Shown: one piece after another, positions 1 to 9,160 of the stretch
Numbering within the stretch: position 1 is the first letter of the stretch
How the letters are laid out: the number at the start of each line of letters is the position of its first letter
DNA from: H17-190 sp034435615
Lineage (GTDB): Bacteria > Chloroflexota > Dehalococcoidia > SM23-28-2 > HRBIN24
Reading direction: 5' to 3'
Assembly (NCBI GenBank): GCA_034435615.1
Contig: DAOTWZ010000063.1
Coordinates: 1 to 33,390, forward strand
DNA length: 33,390 nucleotides
Position numbers and translations under genes: made by a program
Notes under the pieces: generated by a model
The model's input: the letters and a program-made list of their open reading frames with translations, nothing else
Told to the model about the DNA's origin: nothing
The model's database searches: none

Positions 1-478
1 CCTCTACGCCTGCGGCGAGTGCGCCTGCACCGGCGTCCACGGCGCCAACCGCCTGGCCTCCAACTCCCTGCTGGAGACGGTGGTCTTCGCCAAGCGCGTG
101 GTCCGGCGCACCGTGGAGTCGCCGGGGAGGGCCGCCCCGCCGGCGGAGGCCATTCCCCTGCCGCCGCCCGTGGCGGGCGAGGCGCCGCCCCTCACCCTGG
201 AGGCGCTGCAGGCCCTCATGTGGGAGAAGGTGGGCATCGTCCGGGACGGCGAGGGGCTGCGAGAGGCGACGGCTGTCCTGGCCGCCTGGGAGGCGGCCCT
301 TCCGCCGCCCGCCGACCGCCCCGGCCACGAGCTGGCCAACCTCCTCACCTGCGCCCGGCTGGCGGCGGAGGCGGCCCTGCGACGGGAGGAGAGCCGGGGC
401 GCCCACTACCGCCGCGACTTCCCCCTGCCCCGGGAGGAGTGGCGTCGTCACCTGGTCTTCCAGCGCCCGGGGGCTTGA
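1..478 (+). CDS. nadB: L-aspartate oxidase, C-terminal part (cut by window edge)
   Basis: Only the last 158 or so codons are in the window; reading starts at base 2 and ends at TGA 476-478. L-aspartate oxidase is an FAD enzyme that oxidises aspartate to iminoaspartate, the first step of de novo NAD synthesis. The first visible residues, YACGECACTGVHGANRLASN, are the conserved FAD-binding and active-site segment of the NadB/succinate dehydrogenase flavoprotein family; the typical motif is GE-x-ACTG-x-HGANRLASNS. The remainder is the helical C-terminal domain. nadC follows 93 nt downstream on the same strand, which supports NadB over the homologous succinate or fumarate reductase subunits. The start lies outside the window. 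Confidence 0.92.
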   Translation, partial: LYACGECACTGVHGANRLASNSLLETVVFAKRVVRRTVESPGRAAPPAEAIPLPPPVAGEAPPLTLEALQALMWEKVGIVRDGEGLREATAVLAAWEAALPPPADRPGHELANLLTCARLAAEAALRREESRGAHYRRDFPLPREEWRRHLVFQRPGA

Positions 479-571
479 ACTTCCCTCGCCGCGGGCGCAG
501 GATGATGGTGCCATGCTGAGGGTGAGCGTCCGGACCGGCCCGGCCGACGGCGCCCCAGGGGGAGGGCGAGG

Positions 572-1438
572 GTGACGGAGGCTGCTCCCCTGGAACTGCA
601 CGCTGCTCACCTGCGGCGCCTGGCCGAGAACGCCCTCATGGAGGACCGTGCCTACGAGGACATCACCACCGCCGCCCTGGTGCCGGAGGAGCAGACGGGC
701 CGCGGCGTCATCATCGCCAAGGCGGCGGGGGTCATCGCCGGCCTGCCCATGGCCGGGGCCGTATTCCAGGCCATGGACCCCTCCCTGGAGTGGCGTCCCC
801 TGGTCGAGGACGGCGCCCGAGTCGCTCCCGGCGATCGCGTGGCGGGGGTGGCGGGCCCTCTGGCCTCCATCCTGCGGGCGGAGCGGGTGGCCCTCAACTA
901 CCTGCAGCGCCTCTCCGGGGTGGCCACCGCCGCCGCCCGCTTCGTCGCCGAACTGGAGGGGACGGGAGCGAGGCTGCGGGACACCCGCAAGACCACGCCC
1001 GGCCTGCGCACCCTGGAGAAGTACGCCGTGCGGGCGGGCGGCGGCACCAACCATCGCCTCCACCTGGCCGATGGCGTCCTCATCAAGGACAACCACCTGG
1101 CCGCCCTCAGGGCGCGGGGCCTGGGGATCCGGGACGCCATCCGCCTGGCGCGGGAGGCCAACCCCGGGCGGGCCGTCCAGGTAGAGGTGACGGGCCTGGC
1201 AGAGGCCGAGGAGGCCCTGGCCGCCGGGGCGGACTCCCTCCTCCTGGACAACATGTCCCTGGAGGAGATGCGCCGGGTAGTGGCCCTGGCCAAGGGGAAA
1301 GCGGAGCTGGAGGCCTCCGGCGGCATCACCCTGGAGCGGGCGCGGGCGGTGGCCGAGACCGGCGTGGACTACATCTCCGTGGGGGCCGTCACTCACTCCG
1401 CCCCCGCCCTGGACCTGAGCCTGGAGCTGGAGATCTGA
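572..1438 (+). CDS. nadC: nicotinate-nucleotide pyrophosphorylase (quinolinate phosphoribosyltransferase)
   Basis: A 288-residue protein of normal family length. It converts quinolinate plus PRPP to nicotinate mononucleotide, CO2 and PPi, the third step of de novo NAD synthesis. The start is GTG 572, preceded by a GGGGGAGGGCGAG purine run. The PRPP/quinolinate-binding segment TRKTTPGLR lies at about residues 138-146, followed by the conserved KYAVRAGGGTNHR and DGVLIKDNH segments. The C-terminal barrel strands LLLDNM, ASGGI and YISVGAVTHSA are all present. It follows nadB, forming a nadB-nadC pair; nadA is presumably upstream outside the window. It converges on dtd with a 4-nt gap and no obvious terminator. 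Confidence 0.96.
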   Translation: MTEAAPLELHAAHLRRLAENALMEDRAYEDITTAALVPEEQTGRGVIIAKAAGVIAGLPMAGAVFQAMDPSLEWRPLVEDGARVAPGDRVAGVAGPLASILRAERVALNYLQRLSGVATAAARFVAELEGTGARLRDTRKTTPGLRTLEKYAVRAGGGTNHRLHLADGVLIKDNHLAALRARGLGIRDAIRLAREANPGRAVQVEVTGLAEAEEALAAGADSLLLDNMSLEEMRRVVALAKGKAELEASGGITLERARAVAETGVDYISVGAVTHSAPALDLSLELEI

Positions 1439-1442
1439 GGGC

Positions 1443-1889
1443 TCAGAGCTCCCGGCTGTCCAGGACGATGGTCACCGGGCCGTCGTTCACCAGCTCCACC
1501 TGCATGTAGGCGCCGAAGCGCCCCGTCTGGGTGGGGATGCCCAGCTCCCTGAGCGTCTGGGCGAAGGCCTCCACCAGCGGGGCGGCCTCCTCTGGCGGCG
1601 CCGCCTCGGTAAAGCTGGGCCGTCGCCCCCGCCGGGCGTCCGCCAGGAGGGTGAACTGACTCACCACCAGCGCCTCCCCTCTCACGTCCAGGAGGGAGAG
1701 GTTGAAGCGTCCCGCCTCGTCCGGGAAGATGCGCAGCTCCGCCGTCTTCCTGGCCAGCCGCTGGACCTCCGCCGGGCCGTCCCCCCTGGCGATGCCCAGG
1801 AGCACCAGGAGGCCGCGGCCGATGCTGGCCACCGTCTCCCCCTCCACGCGCACGGCGGCCTGGCCCACCCTCTGCAGGACGGCCCTCAT
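1443..1889 (-). CDS. dtd: D-aminoacyl-tRNA deacylase
   Basis: A 148-residue DTD1-type protein. It hydrolyses D-aminoacyl-tRNAs (and glycine mischarged on tRNA-Ala), protecting translation from D-amino acids in the cytoplasm. The N-terminus MRAVLQRV is family-typical. The two signature active-site segments are present: SQFTL at residues 77-81 and NDGPVT at 135-140, the latter containing the cross-subunit GP motif. Length and motifs match intact family members. It lies 78 nt downstream of the zinc-ribbon gene on the same strand, with a likely terminator between them, so it may have its own weak promoter. Confidence 0.96.
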   Translation of the reverse strand: MRAVLQRVGQAAVRVEGETVASIGRGLLVLLGIARGDGPAEVQRLARKTAELRIFPDEAGRFNLSLLDVRGEALVVSQFTLLADARRGRRPSFTEAAPPEEAAPLVEAFAQTLRELGIPTQTGRFGAYMQVELVNDGPVTIVLDSREL

Positions 1890-1909
1890 GCCTCGCTCGC
1901 CCCCGATGA

Positions 1910-1943
1910 CGAAATGAAAGAAGGCCTGGAGGGCTCCAGGCCT
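1910..1943 (-). terminator. intrinsic terminator after the zinc-ribbon gene
   Basis: Read on the minus strand, 1943-1922 forms a 10-bp stem (AGGCCTGGAG against CTCCAGGCCT, or 9 bp with a GGGC/GCCC-type 4-nt loop). It is followed by TTCTTTCATTTC, a broken U-tract. It sits 25 nt past the stop of the zinc-ribbon gene and 33 nt before the start of dtd. Confidence 0.6.
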
Positions 1944-1967
1944 CCCCCTCTGCGCGCCCCGTCTGGC

Positions 1968-2219
1968 CTAGAGCTTGGAGCCGGTCTCGCTCTCCTCCCT
2001 GCTGGCGCTCTCGCTGGTGCCGGAGTCCTCGTGGCGATGGCCGTTCTTGCGGTTATCGGTGCTGTAGAAACCGGAGCCCTTGAAGATGATGGCAGGAGGG
2101 CTGAGGACGCGACGGGCCCTGGCGCCACACTGGGGACAGTCCTGCTCGACGGGGGCGCTGAAGCTCTCCCACCGCTCATACTGGTGCCCCTGCGGGCAAC
2201 GGTACTCGTAGATCGGCAC
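1968..2219 (-). CDS. FmdB/CxxC-type zinc-ribbon regulatory protein
   Basis: An 83-residue protein beginning MPIYEYRC, the hallmark N-terminus of the FmdB-family zinc ribbon. The start is GTG 2219, preceded by GGAGGGAGGAGC; a longer reading from 2282 would put about 21 unrelated residues before the family start and was not used. Metal ligands are Cys8 (with His12 in CPQGH in place of a second Cys) and the pair Cys28/Cys31 (CPQC). The tail from about residue 55 is low-complexity and rich in Ser, Glu and Lys, as is common in the family. The function is not established beyond a presumed metal-binding role. It is divergent from rpsB and has its own promoter. Confidence 0.85.
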   Translation of the reverse strand: MPIYEYRCPQGHQYERWESFSAPVEQDCPQCGARARRVLSPPAIIFKGSGFYSTDNRKNGHRHEDSGTSESASREESETGSKL

Positions 2220-2280
2220 GGCTCCTCCCTCCTGTGACCGAAGGTCTGCTCCGAGAGGCCAAGGCTGGGGACTCTTGCCC

Positions 2281-2310
2281 ATTATAACGCCTAGTGGCGC
2301 CGTTTCGCAA
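2281..2310 (-). promoter_or_regulatory. sigma70-type promoter of the zinc-ribbon gene
   Basis: On the minus strand TTGCGA (2310-2305), 18 nt, then a perfect TATAAT (2286-2281). Predicted transcription start is near 2273, giving a leader of about 54 nt with a strong Shine-Dalgarno sequence. It is back-to-back with the rpsB promoter. Confidence 0.65.
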
Positions 2311-2332
2311 CGCGTCGCCCCCGGGGCGAGCG

Positions 2333-2361
2333 GTGACCCAAGGACGGCGCTGTGCTATACT
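2333..2361 (+). promoter_or_regulatory. sigma70-type promoter of the rpsB operon
   Basis: GTGACC (2333-2338), a 17-nt spacer and TATACT (2356-2361). The start site would be near 2368, about 27 nt before the rpsB start, with GGGAGGAGG in between. It is the only good promoter match before this long operon. Confidence 0.65.
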
Positions 2362-2394
2362 GCCCGACGGACAGTCCTGGGAGGAGGCGATAGG

Positions 2395-3204
2395 TTGTCA
2401 CCACCGGTAACCATGAAATCGCTGTTGGAGGCGGGGGTCCACTTCGGGCACCAGACCCGGCGCTGGAACCCCAAGATGAGGCGTTTTATCTTCACCCAGC
2501 GCAACGGCATCCACATCATAGACCTCCAGCAGACGGTCCAGAAGCTGGAGGAGGCCCTCGACTTCGTGCGGGAGACGGTGGCCCAGGGGGGTACCCTCCT
2601 CTTCGTGGGGACGAAGCGCCAGGCCCAGGAGATCGTGGAGCAGGAGGCCAGGCGCTGCGGCATGCCCTACGTCAACACCCGCTGGCTGGGCGGGACCCTC
2701 ACCAACTTCCAGACCATCCAGTCCCGCATCGACTATCTGGTGCGTCTGGAGGACGCCCGGGCGCGGGGGGAGTTCGCCCGCCTCCCCAAGAAGGAGGTCG
2801 CCCAGCTGGAGCGGAGGATCGAGAAGCTCAACCGCCACCTGGCGGGCATCAAGGAGATGACGCAGCTCCCGGCCGCCCTCTACGTTATAGACCCCGGGCG
2901 GGAATACATCGCCGTGGCGGAGGCGCGACGGGTGGGCATACCCATCGTCGCCATGGTGGACACCAACTGCGACCCCGATCTCATCGACTACCCCATACCC
3001 TCCAACGACGACGCCGTGCGGGCCATCAAGCTCATCACCGGTCAGATAGCCGATGCAGTTCTGGAGGGCCTGGCCGAGCGGGAGGCCCGGGCCAAGGTGG
3101 AGATGGAGGCGGGGGAGGAAGAGCTGGCGGCCCTCCGCGAGGCCGGCTACGTCTTCTCGCCCGATGAGCCGAGCCCCGAGGAAGAGGGCCCGCCCCAAGA
3201 GTAG
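2395..3204 (+). CDS. rpsB: 30S ribosomal protein S2
   Basis: A 269-residue S2 protein. The start chosen is TTG 2395, seven nt after GGGAGGAGG, giving MSPPVTMKSLLEAGVHFGHQ; ATG 2413 is the internal alternative and lacks a well-placed Shine-Dalgarno sequence. S2 signatures are present: LLEAGVHFGHQTRRWNPKM near the start, LFVGTKRQAQ, NTRWLGGTLTNF, DPGREYIAVAEA and the NCDPDLIDYPIPSNDDA segment. S2 bridges the head and body of the small ribosomal subunit. It is the first gene of the rpsB-tsf-pyrH-frr order, one of the most conserved in bacteria. The C-terminus has an acidic tail (about residues 235-269). Confidence 0.97.
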   Translation: MSPPVTMKSLLEAGVHFGHQTRRWNPKMRRFIFTQRNGIHIIDLQQTVQKLEEALDFVRETVAQGGTLLFVGTKRQAQEIVEQEARRCGMPYVNTRWLGGTLTNFQTIQSRIDYLVRLEDARARGEFARLPKKEVAQLERRIEKLNRHLAGIKEMTQLPAALYVIDPGREYIAVAEARRVGIPIVAMVDTNCDPDLIDYPIPSNDDAVRAIKLITGQIADAVLEGLAEREARAKVEMEAGEEELAALREAGYVFSPDEPSPEEEGPPQE

Positions 3205-3250
3205 GCCGGGCCAGAGATCAGGACAGCCGCTCTCGTAAGGAGGTCACGCG

Positions 3251-3772
3251 GTGGCGGTATCGGCACAGGCAGTGAAGGCGCTCCGCGACCTGACGGGCGC
3301 CGGCATGCTGGACTGCAAGCAGGCGCTGGAGGAGGCGGGCGGCGACATCGACAAGGCCGTGGAGCTCCTCCGCCAGCGAGGGATAGCCATGGCCGAAAAG
3401 CGGGCCGGCCGGGAGACGGCCCAGGGGGTCGTCCAGGCCTACATACACCACGATGGCCGCGTGGGCGCCCTGGTGGAGCTCAACTGCGAGACCGACTTCG
3501 TGGCCCGCACCGAGGAGTTCCGCACCCTGGCCCAGGAGCTGGCCATGCAGGTGGCCGCCATGGCCCCCCGCTACGTCTCCCGGGAGGAGATGCCCCCGGG
3601 CGAGGGCGACCCGGCCGACCTCTGCCTCCTGGAGCAGCCCTTCATCAGGGACCAGAGCCGCAACGTAGGGAGTCTCATCACCGAGCTCATCGCCAAGACG
3701 GGCGAGAACATAAGGGTCCGTCGCTTCGCCCGCTTCGAGCTGGGCCGCTACGACGAGGGCCCCAGCACCTAG
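3251..3772 (+). CDS. tsf: elongation factor Ts (short form)
   Basis: A 173-residue EF-Ts, the nucleotide exchange factor for EF-Tu. The start is GTG 3251 behind AAGGAGGT (3237-3244). The N-terminal UBA-like region (LRDLTGAGMLDCKQAL) is followed by the EF-Tu contact motif TDFVA at residues 81-85. The usual enterobacterial length is about 280 residues; this form has a single compact core subdomain, as in Thermus and other deep-branching bacteria, so the short length is not a truncation. It follows rpsB by 46 nt in the same operon. Confidence 0.96.
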   Translation: MAVSAQAVKALRDLTGAGMLDCKQALEEAGGDIDKAVELLRQRGIAMAEKRAGRETAQGVVQAYIHHDGRVGALVELNCETDFVARTEEFRTLAQELAMQVAAMAPRYVSREEMPPGEGDPADLCLLEQPFIRDQSRNVGSLITELIAKTGENIRVRRFARFELGRYDEGPST

Positions 3773-3782
3773 GGGGGAGCCT

Positions 3783-4550
3783 ATGGCCGGGCCACCCTAC
3801 AAGCGCGTCCTCCTGAAGCTGAGCGGAGGGGCCCTCATGGGTGACCAGGCCTGCGGCATAGACCCATCGGTCCTGAAGGAGATAGCCCGTCAGGTCAAGC
3901 GGGCGGTAGACAGCGGCGTCCAGATGGCGCTGGTGGTGGGGGGCGGCAATATCTTCCGGGGCTCCCAGTTCGCGGCGCGGGGGATGGACCGCGCCACCGC
4001 CGATTACGCCGGCATGCTGGCCACCATCATCAACGCCCTGGCCCTCCAGGACGCCCTGGAGCAACTGGGCGCCGTGGTGCGCACCCAGTCCGCCATCACC
4101 GTCCAGGCGGTGGCCGAGCCCTACATCCGTCGCCGCGCCATCCGCCACCTGGAGAAGGGGCGGGTGGTCATCTTCGCTGCCGGCACCGGCAACCCCTACA
4201 TGACCACCGACACCGCCGCCGCCCTGCGGGCCATTGAGATCGATGCCGACGTCCTCCTCATGGCCAAGAACAAGGTGGACGGCGTCTACGAGGCGGACCC
4301 CAACCTGGTGCCCACCGCCCGCAAGTTCCAGAGCATCTCCTTCCTGGAGGCCTTCCACCGACGTCTGGAGGTGATGGACGGCACCGCCCTCTCCCTCTGC
4401 CTGGAGAACAACCTGCCCATCATCGTCTTCGACCTGCGGGCGCCGGACAGCATCGTGCGGGTGGTGCGGGGGGAGCGGCTGGGCACCTTCATCGGCCCCG
4501 AGGTGGAGACGGTGCTGGAGCCCCTACCGACCGCCAGGGAGGTGGAGTAA
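3783..4550 (+). CDS. pyrH: uridylate kinase (UMP kinase)
   Basis: A 255-residue bacterial UMP kinase of the amino-acid-kinase fold, phosphorylating UMP to UDP. The start is ATG 3783, preceded by AGGGGGGAG. N-terminal KRVLLKLSGGALMGD is the ATP/phosphate-binding lysine segment. Other family segments are VVGGGNIFRG, the DYAGMLATIINALALQDALE helix and AAGTGNPYMTTDTAA. It is slightly longer than the usual 240 residues because of a C-terminal extension after LGTFIG. It is 10 nt after tsf and 2 nt before frr, so clearly co-transcribed. Confidence 0.97.
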   Translation: MAGPPYKRVLLKLSGGALMGDQACGIDPSVLKEIARQVKRAVDSGVQMALVVGGGNIFRGSQFAARGMDRATADYAGMLATIINALALQDALEQLGAVVRTQSAITVQAVAEPYIRRRAIRHLEKGRVVIFAAGTGNPYMTTDTAAALRAIEIDADVLLMAKNKVDGVYEADPNLVPTARKFQSISFLEAFHRRLEVMDGTALSLCLENNLPIIVFDLRAPDSIVRVVRGERLGTFIGPEVETVLEPLPTAREVE

Positions 4551-4552
4551 CG

Positions 4553-5119
4553 ATGCGCGAGGCCATAGACCCCGTCTTCAAGGACGCCCGGGAGCGCATG
4601 AGCAAGGCGGTGGAGGCGCTCCGACGCGAGCTGGCCAGCATCCGCACCGGGCGGGCCACCCCCGCCCTGGTGGAGAACATCAAGGTGGACTACTACGGCG
4701 CCCCCACCCCCCTCAAGCAGATGGCCACCATCACCACCCCGGAGGCGCGGACCATCGTCATCCAGCCCTGGGACCGCAGCGCCATCCGGGCCATCGAGAA
4801 GGCCATCCAGCAGTCCGAACTGGGCGTCAACCCCAGCAACGACGGCACCGTCATCCGCATCGTCCTGCCGCCCCTCAGCGAGGAGCGCCGCCGCGAGCTG
4901 GCGCGCCTCGTCCGCCAGCGGGTGGAGCAGGGGCGGGTGGCCGTGCGCAACATCCGCCGCGACATCCACGACGAGCTCCGCCGCCTGGAGCGCGAGCACA
5001 AGATATCCGAGGACGAGTTCCGGCGGGGGGAACAGGAGCTGCAGAAGCTCACCGATGGCTTCATCAAGGAGATAGACCAGTTGGGAGAGGCCAAGGAGGA
5101 GGAGCTGCTGGCCGTCTGA
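4553..5119 (+). CDS. frr: ribosome recycling factor
   Basis: A 188-residue RRF, which with EF-G splits post-termination ribosomes. The start is ATG 4553, two nt after the pyrH stop, with GGAGGTGGAG at the end of pyrH as Shine-Dalgarno. The domain I helix contains SIRTGRATPALV (RTGR at about residues 31-34). Domain II carries the QPWDRSAIRAIEKAI and NPSNDGTVIRI segments, and the long C-terminal helices follow with VRNIRRD. The length is standard (about 185). It is the fourth gene of the rpsB operon. Confidence 0.97.
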   Translation: MREAIDPVFKDARERMSKAVEALRRELASIRTGRATPALVENIKVDYYGAPTPLKQMATITTPEARTIVIQPWDRSAIRAIEKAIQQSELGVNPSNDGTVIRIVLPPLSEERRRELARLVRQRVEQGRVAVRNIRRDIHDELRRLEREHKISEDEFRRGEQELQKLTDGFIKEIDQLGEAKEEELLAV

Positions 5120-5166
5120 GGGGGGAACCCGCACCCGCCCCGGCCGTTTCTTCCTGAAGAGAGACT

Positions 5167-5960
<794 letters not shown>

Positions 5961-5961
<1 letters not shown>

Positions 5962-6788
5962 TGCTCTGGCGGCGCACCGTCTCCGCCCTCGTGGGTGTGC
6001 CGGTCATCCTGGGTCTCATATACCTGGGCGGCGTCGCCTACGCCCTGGCCGCCGGGGCCGTCCTGGCCGCCGGCGCCCTGGAGCTTCACGCCGCCCTGGG
6101 GCCCGGACACCGGCGAGGCCCTGACGGCTCCTGGCACCTGGTAGTCCAGCCGCCTCGCGCCTACCTGGGGCTGGCCCTCCTGGCCCTGCTGGTGGCCGCC
6201 GCCTACCACGGCCCCGACTGGTGGGCGGGGGCGCTGGCCCTCTCTCTGGTGGTCACCTTCCTGTGGGGCTTCGCCCACCGCCAGCCGGCCGCTGCCCTGG
6301 AGGGGTGGCTGGCCCAGGTGGCCGCCCTGGCCTATCTGGGCCTCCTGGGCAGCCACCTGGTCCTGCTCCGGCGGGTGGAGAACGGCCAGGACTGGGTGAC
6401 CCTGGCCGTCTTCGGCGCCTTCGCCGCTGACACCTCCGCCTACCTGGTAGGCCGCCTCCTGGGGAGGCACCGCATCGCCCCCCACCTGAGCCCGGGCAAG
6501 ACGGCCGAGGGCACCCTGGGCGGCCTTCTCCTGGGGGCGCTGGGCGTCGTCCTCATCAACTGGGCCACCGGGCTGCGGCTGGCCCCCCTGGAGATAGCGC
6601 CCCTGGCCCTGCTGGTGCCCCTGGCGGCCACTCTGGGCGACCTGGCCGAGTCCTTCCTGAAGCGAGGGGCGGGCGTCAAGGACGCTTCTCGCCTCATCCC
6701 TGGGCACGGCGGCTTTCTGGACCGCCTGGACAGCGTCCTCTTCGTAGTGCCACTGGTATACTATTGGCGCCTGTGGGTGATAGGTTAA
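5961..6788 (+). CDS. cdsA: phosphatidate cytidylyltransferase (CDP-diglyceride synthase)
   Basis: A 275-residue polytopic membrane enzyme that makes CDP-diacylglycerol from phosphatidate and CTP, the precursor of all phospholipids. Several hydrophobic segments cover most of the chain. The diagnostic C-terminal signature S-x2-L-K-R-x4-K-D is present as SFLKRGAGVKDASRLIPGHG, followed by GGFLDRLDS. The start ATG 5961 overlaps the uppS stop (TAATG). CDP-diacylglycerol made here is the substrate expected for the CDP-alcohol phosphatidyltransferase encoded at 25470-26066. Confidence 0.95.
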
Positions 6789-6802
6789 GGGCAGGCGACC
6801 CC

Positions 6803-7972
6803 ATGGACAGCAGGGCTAGAGGCATCGTCGTCATCGGCTCCACGGGCTCCATCGGCCGGCAGACGCTGGAGGTGGTGCGCTCCCTGGAGGGCCGCTTCCG
6901 CGTGGTGGGACTGGCCGCCGGCAACAACGTCAGCCTCCTGGAAGAGCAGGCCCGCCAGTTCCGCCCCCGTTTCGTCTACGTCAGCCGGGACGGCGAGGGC
7001 CTCCGTCAGCGTCTGCGGGGCCTGGGCATCCCCTGTCAGTGGGCCTACCCGGAGGAGATGGCCACCCTGCCGGAGGTGGATATGGTAGTGGTGGCCACGG
7101 TGGGCCGGGCGGGGCTCTCCCCCACCCTGGCCGCCCTGGAGGCGGGGAAGGTGGTGGCCCTGGCCAACAAAGAGGCGCTGGTGATGGCCGGACACCTGGT
7201 GCAGGAGGCCCTCCGCCGGGGCGGTGGGGAGCTGCGGCCGGTGGACTCGGAGCACTCGGCCATCTGGCAGTGCCTGTGGGGGGAGGACGTGAGTGCTGTC
7301 TCTCGCCTCGTCCTGACCGCCTCCGGCGGCCCCTTCCGGGACGCCCCGCTGGAGGCGCTGGAGCGGGTGACGGCGGAGGAGGCGCTGCGCCACCCCACCT
7401 GGCAGATGGGGCCCAAGATAACGGTGGACTCGGCCACCCTGCTCAACAAGGGTCTGGAGTGCCTGGAGGCCCGCTGGCTCTTCGACATCCCGCTGGAGCG
7501 GATCGAGGTGGTGCTCCACCGGGAGAGCATCGTCCACTCCCTGGTGGAGTTCCGGGACGGCTCGGTGAAGGCCCAGCTCAGCCTACCCGATATGCGGTTG
7601 CCCATCCAGTGCGCCCTCACCTACCCGGAGCGTCTGGCCGGGGTGCCGGTGCCGCGGCTGGACCTGGCGCGGCTGGGCGCGCTCACCTTCGGCCCCGTGG
7701 ACCTGCGCCGCTACCCCTGCCTGGGACTGGCCCTGACGGCCGGCCGTCAGGGGGGCACCTATCCCGCCGTCCTCTGCGCCGCCGACGAGGTGGCGGTGCA
7801 ACATTTCCTGGCCGGGCGCATCAGATTCCTGGACATACCCCGCATCCTGGACAGGGTGCTGGCCTCCCACCGTGGGGTGGCGGCGCCCTCCCTGGACGAT
7901 GTCCTGGAGGCCGACGCCTGGGCCCGCGCCCAGGCGGAGGAGATGGCGAGGGCCGTCTCCCAGGGGGCGTGA
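6803..7972 (+). CDS. dxr: 1-deoxy-D-xylulose 5-phosphate reductoisomerase
   Basis: A 389-residue DXR, the NADPH-dependent committed step of the MEP isoprenoid pathway. The chosen start ATG 6803 places the NADPH-binding loop IGSTGSIGRQTLEVV about nine residues in, as in homologues; ATG 6764 inside cdsA would add 13 unrelated residues. Further motifs are ANKEALVMAG, PVDSEHSAIWQ (metal ligands Asp and Glu), ASGGPF and HPTWQMGPKITVDSATLLNK. The C-terminal four-helix domain is complete. It is 14 nt downstream of cdsA, and ispG of the same pathway follows after rseP. Confidence 0.97.
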   Translation: MDSRARGIVVIGSTGSIGRQTLEVVRSLEGRFRVVGLAAGNNVSLLEEQARQFRPRFVYVSRDGEGLRQRLRGLGIPCQWAYPEEMATLPEVDMVVVATVGRAGLSPTLAALEAGKVVALANKEALVMAGHLVQEALRRGGGELRPVDSEHSAIWQCLWGEDVSAVSRLVLTASGGPFRDAPLEALERVTAEEALRHPTWQMGPKITVDSATLLNKGLECLEARWLFDIPLERIEVVLHRESIVHSLVEFRDGSVKAQLSLPDMRLPIQCALTYPERLAGVPVPRLDLARLGALTFGPVDLRRYPCLGLALTAGRQGGTYPAVLCAADEVAVQHFLAGRIRFLDIPRILDRVLASHRGVAAPSLDDVLEADAWARAQAEEMARAVSQGA

Positions 7973-8068
7973 GGGTGCCGCCCCGCCCTCAGGGTGGTAT
8001 GCTATCCGGTGCTGGGCCGGAACAGGAGGAGGTGCGTTCCTTAGGGGCCGCGGGAGCCTGCTGACGTC

Positions 8069-9160
8069 ATGTTCCTTCAGTCCATCGTCCCCTTCCTCGT
8101 CATCCTGGTGGCGCTGATAGTGGTCCATGAGCTGGGGCACTTCATCGCCGCCAAGCTGGCCGGCGTGCGCGTCCTGGAGGCCGGCCTGGGCTACCCGCCC
8201 CGCCTCTGGGGGGTAAAGTTCCGGGACACCATCTACTCCATCAACCTACTACCCCTGGGGGGCTTCGTGCGGCTCCTGGGGGAGGAGGACCCCAGCCACC
8301 CGGAGAGCCTGGCCGCCCAGCCTGCCTGGGTGAGGCTCATCGTCCTGGCGGCGGGCGCTGTCATGAACCTGCTCCTGCCCATCCTGCTCTTCGCCATCGC
8401 CTTCACGATCCCGCGGGACGTGCCGGTGGGACTGGTGGGCATCAGCTCCGTGGTGCCCGGCTCCCCGGCGGAGGAGGCGGGGCTGCGCCCTGGCGACATC
8501 ATCCTGGCCATCGATGGCCACGAGGTGCGCAACCTGCAGGACGTGGGCCGCGAGATCCGCCTGCGCATGGGGCAGACGATAGACTTCCGCATCAAGCGGC
8601 CGCCGGAGGGGCAGTTGGGGAGCGTGGGCACGGGAGGCGGCGAGATCCTCACCATCCCCGTGGAGGCCCGCTACCGGACCGATGGCCCCACCGGCATCCG
8701 CATATACATGGCCTCCCTGGCCTACGTGGAGAAGGAGTCCTATCCCTTCTGGGAGGCCATACCCAAAGGGTTCATGGCCACGGTGGAGGTGCTGGTACTG
8801 GCCCGCAACGAGATCATCTCCTGGATTAAGGGAGGTGGGACGCCAGAGCTGGCTGGCCCGGTCGGCATCGCTCAGGCCACGGGAGAGGTGGTGAGCCAGG
8901 CGGGGTGGCAGGTGCTGCTGGACTTCGCCGCCCTGCTCTCCATCAACCTGGCTATCATCAACCTGCTACCCCTGCCCATGCTGGACGGGGGCCGCATGGT
9001 CTTCGTCCTTCTGGAGGTGGTGAGAGGCGGCAAGCGCATAGCGCCGGAGAAAGAGGCCCTGGTGCACCTGATAGGACTCATCGCTATCATCAGTCTGGCG
9101 GTGATCATCACCTACTTCGATATCCTGCGCATATTCCAAGGGGAGAGCCTGTTCCGATGA
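8069..9160 (+). CDS. rseP: site-2 protease, RseP/RasP family zinc metalloprotease
   Basis: A 363-residue intramembrane zinc protease that cleaves membrane-spanning substrates such as anti-sigma factors or signal-peptide remnants. The first transmembrane helix carries HELGH at residues 20-24. A single PDZ domain follows at about residues 125-210, with GSPAEEAGLRPGDIILAIDG. The third metal ligand lies in the LPLPMLDGGR segment (Asp306). The C-terminal membrane helix is IGLIAIISLAVIITYF. ATG 8069 lies 96 nt after dxr; its Shine-Dalgarno sequence is weak. The stop overlaps the start of ispG (ATGA). The substrate cannot be inferred; no sigma/anti-sigma pair is nearby. Confidence 0.94.
   Translation: MFLQSIVPFLVILVALIVVHELGHFIAAKLAGVRVLEAGLGYPPRLWGVKFRDTIYSINLLPLGGFVRLLGEEDPSHPESLAAQPAWVRLIVLAAGAVMNLLLPILLFAIAFTIPRDVPVGLVGISSVVPGSPAEEAGLRPGDIILAIDGHEVRNLQDVGREIRLRMGQTIDFRIKRPPEGQLGSVGTGGGEILTIPVEARYRTDGPTGIRIYMASLAYVEKESYPFWEAIPKGFMATVEVLVLARNEIISWIKGGGTPELAGPVGIAQATGEVVSQAGWQVLLDFAALLSINLAIINLLPLPMLDGGRMVFVLLEVVRGGKRIAPEKEALVHLIGLIAIISLAVIITYFDILRIFQGESLFR

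Noticed and set aside
8029..8064. Short upstream reading frame with GTG start before rseP
   Set aside because: It has only about 10 codons, and the AGGAGGAG run abuts the GTG with no spacing, so it is unlikely to be translated.
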